Position numbers and translations under genes: made by a program. Shown here in pieces: positions 10,665 through 23,800 of a DNA stretch of 64,000 bases (positions are counted from its first letter, which is position 1; the number at the start of each line of letters is the position of its first letter). Origin of the DNA: Bradyrhizobium iriomotense (GTDB taxonomy: Bacteria > Pseudomonadota > Alphaproteobacteria > Rhizobiales > Xanthobacteraceae); assembly GCF_018130765.1 (NCBI RefSeq), contig NZ_JAFCJZ010000011.1, forward strand, positions 186,001 through 250,000, given 5' to 3'. Under the pieces are notes generated by a model, which saw only the letters and a program-made list of their open reading frames with translations, searched no databases and was not told where the DNA came from.

Positions 10665-12521
10665 TCAGTTACACACCTCGTGTTCACGGGAGATACCCTG
10701 CGCGACACTACCCGGCATTGCTGATCCCGAGGAGACGAGACGGCATCCCTTCGCCACGGGCCGACAGCCAGCGTTGTTGCAAATGATCTGCCCGCTTGTC
10801 TGAGGCTTTGACGGTGCGGACTCGACCTTCTTGCGCTCAGCATCCCGCTTAGCGCTATCGTCGCGCGTCGCGACCGGCTTCTTGTCCTGCACCTTCTGGC
10901 AGTCATTGTCGTCATTGACGCGGTAGCCGTCGCGGCAGGTGATTTTCACGCAAGCGTCGCCGTCGGCCTTGAAGCCGTGGTCGCAGATCAGCGGACAGAC
11001 GCGGCCCGGCTTGGCCTTGATCGCGTCTAGCGCCTCGAAGCTCGCGAGCTTGGTGTCGAACTTGGTGCCGGCATACTTGTTGAACAGCGTCAGCGAGCGT
11101 TGTGACGAAGCGCTCCAGTCGCCGTCCGCCGAGGCTGTCAGACAGCCGACGCGGCGCAGCTCTGACTGCACCAGTTTTGTCATCTCCTGAGGCGACAGGC
11201 TCGGCTGTGATGCAGTCGGAGCGACGGCTGCGACCTTCTGTTCAGCGTCGACTTGCGCCTTTTGCTCGGAGGCCCGTTTCGCGGCCGCCTCGGCCGCGGC
11301 CTTCTCGTTCGCGAGTTTCTCGGCAAGCGCCTTTTCGGCGGCCTGCTTCTCGGCCATTGCCTTCGCCACTGCCGCCTCGGCGTCCTTGCGCCGCTGCTCG
11401 GCAGCGGCCGCCTTGGCTTCCTCGACCTGCTTGGCCTTCTCGGCGGCAAGACGCTTGTCCTCGGCCGCCTTGGCGGCGGCTGCCGCCTTCTCCTGCTCGG
11501 CCTTGTTGGCGCGCTCGGCGGCGAGCCGGGCCTTCTCCTCTTCTGCCTGCCGAGCCTTCTCTGCCGTCGCCGCGCGAGTTTCCTCGGCGGCGATCTTGTT
11601 CAACTGGCCTTTGGCGAGATCGGCATAGAAGCCGCTCGGAAAGCGATTGAGGAACGCTGTCCATCCGTCGCGCGTGCCGAGCTGAAGCGCCAGTTCGTAG
11701 TCGCGCCGGATCTCGCTGTCGGGGTTTGCCTGCGGGCCGGCCACGATCGGCTTCGCCGCAACCAGCGGCACGTCGTCGCCGCCGAGCGAGCCATAGACGT
11801 AGGGCTCCTGCTTGTAGCCGGTGTTCTTAAGAACATCGTCCCGCACGAAGCCGAAGGCCTTGCGCAGGTCGAGCCCGGGTGTAGGGAGGCGTTCGACCAG
11901 GGCCGCGGCAAACGGGCTGTTTTTGGAGCCGCCGTCGGAGGCAGTCGAGCCGGCCTTCGCGGCGAAGGCGATCATGGTGTTCGGGCTGGTTGGTTCGACC
12001 TTGGCGAGGCCGCGGCCGATGGCGCGCGCGGCGATGGTCCGCTTCATGGTTTTCGCGAACGGGTTGTCGCGGCAGGCATCGAGGATGACGAGGCGGAGCT
12101 GCTTGGCCGGCTCGACCGCGAACAGGGCGCGTTCCAGCGGCAGCGTCTCGTCGAGGACGTCGCTGTCCGTCTCGAGGCTGGCATCCGTGGGGATCAGGTA
12201 ATTGGTGCCGTCGAGCTCGATGCCATGACCGGCATAGTAGACGACGGCCACATCGGCCTCACGCGTCCTGCCGCCGAAGTCGCGCAGCGCCCGGCGCATC
12301 TCCGCAGCGTTGAGGTCGAGCTTGATATCAACCAGGCCGAACCCTGCCTTCTTCAGCATGCCGCCGACGAGGGAGGCGTCGTTCACGGGATTGGCAAGCC
12401 TCGGCGCGCTCTTGTAGGCGGAATTGCCGATCACCAGCGCAACGCGCTTTTCCGCCTGCGCACTGCCGCAGCCAAGACAGAAGACGGCCAATAAAAACAG
12501 AAAAATCCGAATCGCGCCCAT
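10665..12521 (-). CDS. Exported caspase-family (orthocaspase) protein with coiled coil and Cys-rich tail
   Basis: A 618-residue protein. Residues 1-23 form a signal peptide. Residues about 25-250 are a caspase p20-like peptidase domain (EKRVALVIGNSAY) with the catalytic His99 in YYAGHG and Cys150 in DACRDNPF. Residues about 310-440 form a long Ala/Glu/Lys-rich coiled coil. A peptidoglycan-binding-like segment follows (LVQSELRRVGC...DGDWSASSQRSL), then a tail with regularly spaced cysteines that probably form disulfides. Location in the periplasm or envelope is inferred from the signal and the cysteines. Substrate and role are unknown. ATG 12521 is preferred; an in-frame ATG at 12539 would add six residues. 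No partner gene is adjacent. Confidence 0.82.
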   Translation of the reverse strand: MGAIRIFLFLLAVFCLGCGSAQAEKRVALVIGNSAYKSAPRLANPVNDASLVGGMLKKAGFGLVDIKLDLNAAEMRRALRDFGGRTREADVAVVYYAGHGIELDGTNYLIPTDASLETDSDVLDETLPLERALFAVEPAKQLRLVILDACRDNPFAKTMKRTIAARAIGRGLAKVEPTSPNTMIAFAAKAGSTASDGGSKNSPFAAALVERLPTPGLDLRKAFGFVRDDVLKNTGYKQEPYVYGSLGGDDVPLVAAKPIVAGPQANPDSEIRRDYELALQLGTRDGWTAFLNRFPSGFYADLAKGQLNKIAAEETRAATAEKARQAEEEKARLAAERANKAEQEKAAAAAKAAEDKRLAAEKAKQVEEAKAAAAEQRRKDAEAAVAKAMAEKQAAEKALAEKLANEKAAAEAAAKRASEQKAQVDAEQKVAAVAPTASQPSLSPQEMTKLVQSELRRVGCLTASADGDWSASSQRSLTLFNKYAGTKFDTKLASFEALDAIKAKPGRVCPLICDHGFKADGDACVKITCRDGYRVNDDNDCQKVQDKKPVATRDDSAKRDAERKKVESAPSKPQTSGQIICNNAGCRPVAKGCRLVSSGSAMPGSVAQGISREHEVCN

Positions 12522-12745
12522 TGCAGCCCCAAATCGCAATGTGACCAGAGTAGTGGCAGAGTGCCATCAAGGCAAAAGCCCCTGTGTGACGAACGTCACA
12601 GGCGGCGGCGCGGGGTGTAACCGGCAACTGGCGTTGGTTCCGGAGAGAGTGCGCCAAGCATCCCGACGTGATATCGCCGCTGTGCCGGTGCATGCGGTCG
12701 GACCGCGGTGGCGGTATCGCGCGGACGAAAATGACCGGGGACACT

Positions 12746-13606
12746 ATGCAGCAACCGAGCGGACACGAGCAGAACGCCGACCAGATCGCCTATTGGAATG
12801 GCCCCAGCGGGCAGCGCTGGGCCGACCGCCATGCCGTGCAGGAAAAGCTGCTCGGACCGATCGCCGATGTGCTGATCGACCGCGCCAGACCAAGACCGGG
12901 CGAGCGCGTGATCGACGTCGGCTGCGGCTCAGGAGCGACGACGGTGGCGTTCGCGAAGGCAGTCGCGCCTGATGGCTTCGCACTCGGGCTCGATGTTTCC
13001 GAGCCGATGCTGTCGCAGGCGCGGGCGCTGGCGCCAAAGGGCCTGCCGCTCGATTTCGTGCTGGCGGATGCGACGGTGCATCCGTTCGAGCCAGCGAGCT
13101 TTGACCTCTTGGCCTCGCGCTTCGGCGTCATGTTCTTTGCCGATCCCGTCGCGTCATTCGCCAATCTCCGCCGTGCACTGAAGCGCACCGGGCGGCTCGC
13201 CTTCGTCTGCTGGCGCGAGCCGAAGGAGAATCCGTGGATGATGGCGCCGCTGATGGCGGTCTATAAGCATGTGCCGAAGATGCCGCCGGTCGGGCCTGAG
13301 GAGCCGGGCCCGTTCGCCTTTGCTTCAGGGGAGCGCGTGATGCGTATCCTTGAGGGAGCCGGCTTCGTCGATGTGGCAATGGAGCCGCATAATCTTGCGA
13401 TGGATATCGCCATCGGCGGCGGCCTCGATGCCGCCGTCGATGGCTCGCTCCAGATCGGCCCCGCCAGCCGCGCGCTGCAGGGCCATCCGCCGGAAACCTA
13501 CGAGGCTGCAAAGGCCTCGATCCGCGAGGCGCTCGCGCCGTTCCTGAAAGGGCAGAGCGTGGCGCTGCAGGGGGCGATCTGGATCGTGACGGCGAAGATG
13601 GGGTAG
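12746..13606 (+). CDS. Class I SAM-dependent methyltransferase
   Basis: A 286-residue protein with the UbiE/COQ5-like fold. Motif I is VIDVGCGSGATT at about residues 53-64, followed by GLDVSEPML (acidic loop) and DLLASRFGVMFFADP (motif post-II). The N-terminal block YWNGPSGQRWADRH occurs in a group of SAM methyltransferases of unknown substrate common in Rhizobiales. ATG 12746 is chosen because GGGGA lies about 5 nt upstream; an in-frame ATG at 12731 is possible. It stands alone and faces the CDF gene convergently, with the palindromic element 13656-13798 between them. Confidence 0.8.
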   Translation: MQQPSGHEQNADQIAYWNGPSGQRWADRHAVQEKLLGPIADVLIDRARPRPGERVIDVGCGSGATTVAFAKAVAPDGFALGLDVSEPMLSQARALAPKGLPLDFVLADATVHPFEPASFDLLASRFGVMFFADPVASFANLRRALKRTGRLAFVCWREPKENPWMMAPLMAVYKHVPKMPPVGPEEPGPFAFASGERVMRILEGAGFVDVAMEPHNLAMDIAIGGGLDAAVDGSLQIGPASRALQGHPPETYEAAKASIREALAPFLKGQSVALQGAIWIVTAKMG

Positions 13607-13655
13607 CGGCGGCTTAGACGCTATTGAGGCGGAAACTGTCTGCCTAACACTCGGT

Positions 13656-13798
13656 GTCGTCCCGGCGAACGCCGGGACCCATAACCACAGGCAGAAATTG
13701 TCGCACGAAACCGGCAACTCCGAGTCTTCGTCAAACTTCATCCTGTGGTTATGGCTCCCGGATCAGCGCTCCGCTTCGCTGCGCTTGTCCGGGACGAC
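13656..13798. repeat. Nested palindromic extragenic element
   Basis: A 143-bp element with matching outer ends (GTCGTCCCGG at 13656-13665 and its reverse complement at 13789-13798) and matching inner segments (CCCATAACCACAGG at 13678-13691 with CCTGTGGTTATGG at 13742-13754). The left end also contains a compact hairpin GTCCCGGCGAACGCCGGGAC. It lies between convergent genes. The structure suggests a REP/MITE-like dispersed repeat that may act as a bidirectional terminator. Confidence 0.7.
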
Positions 13799-13828
13799 AG
13801 CGGAGATTGGAGCTGTCACGCAGCCTCC

Positions 13829-14806
13829 TCACACCACATCATCCGGCGCGAGCGCGCAGCCATTATCGGGATGGGTCTCGACCTGGAGCGTGGTGTGGCC
13901 GATGCGGTAGGATGCCTTCAGCATCTGCGCGGTCTCCATCAGGAATGCATCGCCGGCCCCGTCGGGCATGACGAGGTGGCAGGTCAGGGCCGTCTCGGTG
14001 GTCGAGATCGGCCAGACGTGGAGATCGTGGATCGCGGACACACCCGGGCGCGCCAGCAGGAGCGCCCTGATCGCGGCGAGGTCGGTGCCCTTGGGCGCGG
14101 CCGCCATCGACATGTCGATCGAGCCGCGCAAGAGGCTGGTCGTGCTCCATAGGATGGTGGCGCAGATGACGAGGCTGGTGACGGGATCGAGCCAGAGCCA
14201 GCCGGTCCGGATGATCAGTGCGGCCGAGATCACGACGCCGAGCGAGACAGCGGCATCCGCCGCCATGTGCAAGTACGCGCCTTCGATGTTGATGTCGTCC
14301 TTGCGGCCGCTGGCGAACAGCAGGGCGGTGAAACCGTTGATGAGGATGCCGATGCCGGCGACCACCATCACGGTGACGCCCGCGACCGGCTCCGGCTCGC
14401 GCAGGCGCAAGATCGCTTCCCAGCCGATGGCGCCGGTCGCAACCAGCAGCAACACCGCATTCGCCAGCGCGGCCAGGATGGTGGAGGCGCGCAGGCCGTA
14501 GGTGAAGCGGCCGCTCGGCGCGCGCTTTGCCGCAATCGAGGCGCCCCAGGCCACGACCAGGCCCAGCACGTCGGAAAGGTTATGGCCGGCATCCGCGAGC
14601 AGGGCGGTGGAGTTGCCGATATAGCCATAGACCGCCTCGGCCACGACCAGCGCGGTGTTGAGGGTGATGCCGATCGCGAACGCCTTGCCGAAATTGGCGG
14701 GCGCATGGACATGCGCGTGGCCAGGACCATGATCGTGACCGTGGTCGTGATCATGCCCGTGGCCGGCGTGGTCATGATGATGGCCGTGATGGTCGTGGCT
14801 GCCCAA
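13829..14806 (-). CDS. Cation diffusion facilitator, His-rich N-terminus
   Basis: A 325-residue CDF exporter of the CzcD/DmeF type. It starts with about 35 residues made mostly of His, Asp and Gly. The six-helix membrane domain has the metal-site pairs HNLSD (after LLADAG) in helix 2 and HMAAD in helix 5, and a short cytoplasmic C-terminal domain follows (IHDLHVWPIS...). HxxxD plus HxxxD sites fit Zn, Co or Cd efflux from cytoplasm to periplasm. The only start is TTG 14806, two bases after the czcA stop, so translation is coupled to czcA. It closes the minus-strand efflux cluster. Confidence 0.92.
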   Translation of the reverse strand: MGSHDHHGHHHDHAGHGHDHDHGHDHGPGHAHVHAPANFGKAFAIGITLNTALVVAEAVYGYIGNSTALLADAGHNLSDVLGLVVAWGASIAAKRAPSGRFTYGLRASTILAALANAVLLLVATGAIGWEAILRLREPEPVAGVTVMVVAGIGILINGFTALLFASGRKDDINIEGAYLHMAADAAVSLGVVISAALIIRTGWLWLDPVTSLVICATILWSTTSLLRGSIDMSMAAAPKGTDLAAIRALLLARPGVSAIHDLHVWPISTTETALTCHLVMPDGAGDAFLMETAQMLKASYRIGHTTLQVETHPDNGCALAPDDVV

Positions 14807-14808
14807 AC

Positions 14809-18013
<3,205 letters not shown>

Positions 18014-18021
<8 letters not shown>

Positions 18022-18991
18022 GGTCGGCGTCTCCCTTGCCCATTTCCGCCTTGACCACAAAACTGTTCTCCGCGACGTAGCGCTCGCCGGTCGAAAGGCC
18101 GGCGCGGATCTCGACGAATTTCGGGTCGGCATCGCCCAGCTCCACGGGGCGCGCCTCGATCTTGTCGCCGTCCTCGCGGACGAACACGATGGTCTTGTTC
18201 TCCAGCGCCTGGATCGCGCTACGGCGCACGGCGACCGCGACATTGCGGGCGGCGAGGATCAGCCGCGCCGTGACGAACAGGCCGGGGCGCAGGCGCCCGT
18301 CGGGATTTGGCAGCACGACGCGCGCGAGCGCGGTCTGGGTCTCGCTCGAGCCGATCGGCGCCATGTAGGAGATCGTGCCCTTGATCTCGCCGCGGCCGTC
18401 GTCGGGATCGATCAGCACGTCGTCGTTGATCCGCACGCGCTTCAGGTCCTGTCGGTAGATCGACAGATCGACCCAGATGGTGGAGAGATCGGCGACGACG
18501 AAGGCCGGCTTCTGCTCGGAGGCGTATTCGCCGAGCGAGATCTGCCGTTCGATGATTGTGCCCCCGATGGGAGCCTTCAGCTCATAGACGGTGAGGCTCT
18601 GGTTGCTCTCGATCGCGGCCAGCAGATCGTCCTTGGCGACCTTGTCGCCGATGCGCTTCTGGATCGATTTTGCAATCCCGGGAAAGCGAGGCGTGACCTG
18701 AACGACTGCCTCCTGGTTGGCGCGCAGGATGCCGTTGAACGACAGCGTGTCGGTCAGCGTGGCGCTCGCGGCATCCGCCAAGGTCACGCCGGCGGCGGCC
18801 AGCTTGACGTCGGAGATGCGGATGCGGTCGGCGCCATGCTCGTCCTGCTCGACATGGTCGTTCGGCTTCTTCGGTTCGGAATGCTCGGCATGCTCCGTCG
18901 AGGCGACCTTGGCCGGCACGAGCATGGAATAGCCGTAGGCGCCGAGGGCGGCCGCAATGACGGCAACGAGGATGGTGGAGGATGTCTTCAT
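18014..18991 (-). CDS. czcB: CzcB-type membrane fusion protein
   Basis: A 325-residue periplasmic adaptor. A single N-terminal hydrophobic segment (TILVAVIAAALGAYGYSML) is followed by a His/Glu-rich patch (EHAEHSEPKKPNDHVEQDEHG), then the lipoyl/beta-barrel pattern of MFPs (FPGIAKSIQKRIGDKV, LKAPIGGTII, LRPGLFVTA). It links the RND pump CzcA to the outer-membrane channel CzcC. The His/Glu patch is a plausible periplasmic metal-capture segment. The start overlaps the czcC stop by 4 nt (ATGA). Confidence 0.92.
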
Positions 18992-20262
18992 CGCGCGCTC
19001 TCCCGGGCCAGCGCAAAGGGATTGCCGACGAGGCCTTCGATGGTCGCAACGCCGGCGTGGAAATTCTGCAGCGCCTCCTGCTCGCGCAGCCGCGCCTGGG
19101 TGACGCTCGCCTGAGCGTCCAGCACTTCGAGCAGGGTGAAGCGGCCCTGGCCGTAGCCTTGCGAGATCGCCTCGGACGCTTCGACGGCCTTGGGGATGGC
19201 GGTCTCGCGCAGCACCGCGAGCTCGCGTAGCGAGCCCTGCAGCGAGTCATAGGCGCGGCCGGCAATCACGATCAGCGTGTTGCGGTTGGCTTCGCGCTCG
19301 GCTTTGGTCTTGGCGAGGCTCTCCTGCGCCGAGAGGATATTGCCCTGGTTCTGGTCGAACACGGGGATCGGCACCGAGACGGTGAGGCGCACCGCGTCGT
19401 CATTGCTCTCGTTGAAGTGACGCCAGCCCGCGGCGATCCGCACGTCGGGATAGGGTTTGAGCCGCGCGATCAGTAGTTCGGCATTGCGCTGGGCATAGAC
19501 GGCGGTCCAGCGCACCAGTTGCGGATTGGCGTCGATGGCCGCGACCACCGACTGGAACGTCGGCGGGCGCCCGGTGGTGTCGAGCCGGCCGGAGACCTCG
19601 CCGAATTTCGCTGAGGGATCGCCCATCAGCACCGCAAGCTCGCGCCGGGCGCTCGCGAGCGTCGCCTTGAGGCGCTCGCGGTCAGCCTTCACCAGCGCGG
19701 AGGCGACCTCGGCGCGGCCGGTCTCGGCCGGCGAGGAGGCGCCGGCCTCGACGCGGCGGCGGAGCAGCGGCGTCAAGCGGTCGATCGCGTCGATCTGCTC
19801 GTCCAGGATCTGGATGCGCCGCTGCGCGCCGAGCACGCTGAGGAAGGCGATCGCGGTCTCCGACAACACCTCCAGCCTGACTGCCTTGCGCTGAATCGCG
19901 GCGACCTGGATGCCGGCTGCGCTTGCGGCAATCCGCGCGTCGCGCTTGCCGAACAGCTCGAAGGCCTGGCTGATCTGGAGCGTGGTCTCGGCCGATCTGG
20001 TGCCGCGATAGATGCCGGAGCCGAACGAATCGTCCTGCTCGTACGACAGTTCCGGATTGAGCAGCGCGCCGGCCTGGATGCGCTGGCCGGTGGCAATGCC
20101 GACGTCGCGCTCCGCCGCCGTCAGGCGCGGGCTTGCGGCCAGCGCGCGCGAGAGCGCCGCACGCATGGTCAGCGTCTGGGCGTGTGAAGTCAGCGCCAGG
20201 GGTGGGCTGATGAGAATAGCCAGCGCGCACGCGATGCGCGCAGCCGTTCGTCTGCGAAACAT
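18988..20262 (-). CDS. czcC: CzcC-type outer-membrane efflux protein (TolC family)
   Basis: A 424-residue OEP-family protein with a signal peptide ending at SHAQ. Two repeats of the long-helix/beta-strand pattern are seen (RAALSRALAASPRLTAAERDV and the second half from ANPQLVRWTAVY). It provides the outer-membrane exit duct for CzcBA. No lipobox cysteine is present, so it is probably not a lipoprotein, unlike many OEPs. It is the first gene of the tightly coupled czcCBA-CDF run and lies 55 nt after the small His/Cys-rich gene. Confidence 0.92.
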   Translation of the reverse strand: MFRRRTAARIACALAILISPPLALTSHAQTLTMRAALSRALAASPRLTAAERDVGIATGQRIQAGALLNPELSYEQDDSFGSGIYRGTRSAETTLQISQAFELFGKRDARIAASAAGIQVAAIQRKAVRLEVLSETAIAFLSVLGAQRRIQILDEQIDAIDRLTPLLRRRVEAGASSPAETGRAEVASALVKADRERLKATLASARRELAVLMGDPSAKFGEVSGRLDTTGRPPTFQSVVAAIDANPQLVRWTAVYAQRNAELLIARLKPYPDVRIAAGWRHFNESNDDAVRLTVSVPIPVFDQNQGNILSAQESLAKTKAEREANRNTLIVIAGRAYDSLQGSLRELAVLRETAIPKAVEASEAISQGYGQGRFTLLEVLDAQASVTQARLREQEALQNFHAGVATIEGLVGNPFALARESAR

Positions 20263-20317
20263 GAAAAAGACCCGTGAAGGAGAACCGATGGGCGCGCGCA
20301 GCGCCCGGCTGATCCGT

Positions 20318-20683
20318 TCAGGTCAGGTGTTTTGGAGGCGGGGAATCGGTATCGGGCGCGATGCCGGCAAGCGCCGTCTGCCGCTGCTGGACCGGCGGGG
20401 CGATCACATTGGTCGCGGTGTCCGACTGCACCGGCTGTATGACGGCGACGGAGAAGCAACCGTGGCAGTGATGGCCGCCAAACGCCTTGTGGTCGCCACG
20501 GCCGGCCGCGCCGTCCTCGAGGATCGAGGCGATCTCCGAGCCGCCGGAGGGGCTGGTCACATCGATGTCATGGGCGCCATGGAGCGCGCCCGAGAGCAGA
20601 TACAGGACCGCGACCACCACAGCCACGAGCCCGCGCCAGTTGCGCGTCGAGCTCAGTTGGAAGGGCCGGCGGTTCGGGACCAC
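20318..20683 (-). CDS. Small membrane-anchored His/Cys protein in the metal cluster
   Basis: A 121-residue protein with one hydrophobic segment (GLVAVVVAVLYLLSGALHGAHDI, residues about 18-40) and then HHCHGCFSV at about 70-78. Three His and two Cys in six residues form a likely metal-binding loop on the periplasmic side. I know no named family for it. It lies between cusA and czcC on the same strand, with short gaps, so a role in metal sensing or chaperoning for the pumps is inferred. The start is GTG 20683: an in-frame TAG lies upstream and AAGAG precedes it. Confidence 0.72.
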   Translation of the reverse strand: MVPNRRPFQLSSTRNWRGLVAVVVAVLYLLSGALHGAHDIDVTSPSGGSEIASILEDGAAGRGDHKAFGGHHCHGCFSVAVIQPVQSDTATNVIAPPVQQRQTALAGIAPDTDSPPPKHLT

Positions 20684-20831
20684 GAATTCACTCTTGCTGT
20701 CGATCCGGCTGGCCTAGCATGGCAGCGGGAACAGTGTCGACCCGCAATAGTGTTACGTGTGGGGAACTCAACGTCGCAGCCGCACGTCTCTGTGCGACTG
20801 CGACCGGCTCGCAACATGTGGAGTTGCGAGC

Positions 20832-23800
20832 TCATTCGGCGGCCTCCTGAATTTGCTCAGATGCGACAACCGCCTCGCCCGCACGCAGCCCAAAACCCTT
20901 CACCAATCCGAAGATGGCGGGGATCACGATCAGCGTCAGCAGCGTCGATGAGATCATGCCGCCGATCATGGGCACGGCGATGCGCTGCATGATCTCCGAT
21001 CCCGTTCCGCTGCTCCACATGATCGGCAGCAGGCCGGCCATGATCGCAACCACCGTCATCATCTTCGGGCGGACGCGCTCGACGGCGCCTTCCATGATGG
21101 CCTTGTCGAGATCGTCGCGGGTCAGAACACGGCCGGCGCGCGCGCAGCGCGCTTCGGTCTCGGCGAGGGCGTGGTTGAGATAGATCAGCATCACCACGCC
21201 GGTCTCGGCCGCCACGCCCGCGAGTGCGATGAAGCCGACGGCGACCGCGACCGAGAGGTTGAAGCCGAGCCACCACATCAGCCACAAGCCGCCGACGAGC
21301 GCGAAGGGCAGCGACAGCATCACGATCATGGTCTCGGTGATCGAGCGGAAGTTGAGGTAGAGCAGCAGGAAGATGATCAGCAGCGTCACCGGTACGACGA
21401 TCTTGAGCCGCGCCGTGGCACGTTCCAGATACTCGTATTGTCCGCTCCAGACCACATAATAGCCGGGCGGGAACGGGACGCTCGCCTGCACCGCCGCGCG
21501 CGCGTCGGCGACATAGCCGCCGAGATCGCGGTCGCGGATGTCGACATAGATGTAGGTGGCAAGCTGTCCGTTCTCGGTCCGGATCGAGGTCGGCCCGCGC
21601 GCCGGCGTGACGCTGGCGACCTCGCCGAGCGGGACGGCGCCGCCTGATGGCATCGGCACCAGGATGTCGCTGGCGATCGCCTTCGGATTGTCGCGCAGGT
21701 CGCGCGGATAACGCATGTTGACGGTGAAGCGCTGCCGGCCCTCGACAGTCGTCGTCACGGCCTGGCCGCCGAGCGCAGTGGCGATCGTGTCCTGCACGTC
21801 CTGCACCGCGATGCCGTAGCGCGACAGCGCCTCGCGGTCCGGCGTGATCTCGAGATAGTAGCCGCCGAGGCTGCGCTCGGCATAGGCCGAGGACGTGCCC
21901 GGCACGGCCTTGAGCACCTGCTCGATCTGCCGGGCGAGCTTGTCGATCCCGACGAGGTCGGTGCCGATGACCTTGACGCCCACGGGCGTGCGGATGCCGG
22001 TCGAGAGCATGTCGATGCGCGCCTTGATCGGCATGGTCCAGGCGTTGGAGACGCCGGGAAACTGCAGCGCCTTGTCCATCTCGGCGATCAGGCTGTCGAT
22101 GGTCACCCCAGTGCGCCATTGCTCCTTCGGCTTGAGGTCGACGATGGTCTCGAACATTTCCGACGGCGCCGGATCGGTCGCGGTGGCCGCGCGGCCGGCC
22201 TTGCCGTAGACCGAGGCGACTTCCGGAAACGAGCGGATGATCCGGTTCTGGGTCTGCATCAGCTCGGCGGCCTTGGTCACGGAAATGCCGGGCAGCGTCG
22301 TCGGCATGTAGAGCAGGGTGCCTTCGTTGAGGTTCGGCATGAATTCGGAGCCGAGGCGGCCGGCCGGCCAGATCGAGGCGGCGAGCACGCCGAGCGCGAG
22401 CAGGATCACCGGGATCCGCGCCCGCAGCACGCCTGAGATCACCGGCCGGTAGATCCAGATCAGGAAGCGATTGATCGGGTTCCTGTGCTCCGGGATGATC
22501 CTGCCGCGGACGAAGATCACCATCAGCGCCGGCACCAGCGTGACCGACAGCAAGGCTGCCGCTGCCATCGCAAAAGTCTTGGTGAAGGCGAGCGGGCTGA
22601 ACAGCCGGCCCTCCTGCGATTCCAGCGTGAAGATCGGCATGAACGAGACGGTGATGATCAAGAGGCTGAAGAACAGGGCAGGGCCGACCTCGGCGGCGGC
22701 CTCGATCAGGATCGCGACCCTGGATTGGCCGGGCTCGGCGCGCTCGAGATGCTTGTGCGCATTCTCGATCATGACGATGGCGGCGTCGATCATGGCGCCG
22801 ATGGCGATCGCGATGCCGCCGAGGCTCATGATGTTGGAGCCGATCCCGAGCAGCTTCATGGCCCCGAAGGCCATCAGAACGCCGACGGGGAGCATCAGGA
22901 TGGCGACCAGCGCGCTGCGGACATGCAGCAGGAACACGATGCAGACCAGCGCCACCACGATGCTCTCCTCGAGCAGCGTGTGCCGGAGCGTGTCGATCGC
23001 GGCCTTGATGAGGTTGGAGCGGTCGTAGACCGGGACGATCTCGACCGATTTCGGCAGGCTGGTCGCGATCTCCCTGAACCGCTTCTTGACGTTCTCGATC
23101 ACGTCGAGCGCGTTCATGCCGAAGCGCTGCAGCACGATGCCGCTCGCCACCTCGCCCTCGCCGTTGAGTTCGGCGATGCCGCGCCGCTCGTCCGGTCCGA
23201 GCTCGACGCGGGCGACGTCGCGCAGCTTGACCGGCGTTCCGTTGTCGGTCTTCAGCACGATGTTGCCGATGTCGTCGACACTTTTCAGATAACCCTTGCC
23301 GCGAATGACATATTCGAACTCGGACAGCTCGACGGTGCGGCCGCCGACGTCGGCGTTGCTGGCGAGGATGGCCTCGCGCATCTTCTGCATGGTGATACCG
23401 AGGTCGCGCATGCGCTGCGGATCGAGGATGACGTTGTATTGCTTGACGAAGCCGCCGACGCCCGCAACCTCCGCCACGCCTTCCGCCCTGGCGAGCGCGA
23501 ACTTCAGATTCCAGTCCTGGATCGTCCGGGTCTCGGCGAGGTTCAACTCCTTGGACATCACGGCATATTGGTAGACCCAGCCGACGCCGGTGGCGTCGGG
23601 GCCGATCGTCGGCGCGACGCCTGCGGGCAGGCGCGATGCGGCACCGTTGAGGAATTCGAGCACGCGCGAGCGGGCCCAGTAGATGTCGGTGCCGTCCTCG
23701 AAGATGACGTAGACGAAGGAGACGCCGAAGAAGGAGAAGCCGCGCACGACCTTCGACTTCGGTACCGTCAGCATCGCGGTGGCGAGGGGATAGGTGACCT

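Noticed and set aside
12615..12650. A third sigma-F promoter, GTAACC on the plus strand near 12616
   Set aside because: At the 16-nt spacing the sequence is TCCG, not CGAA.
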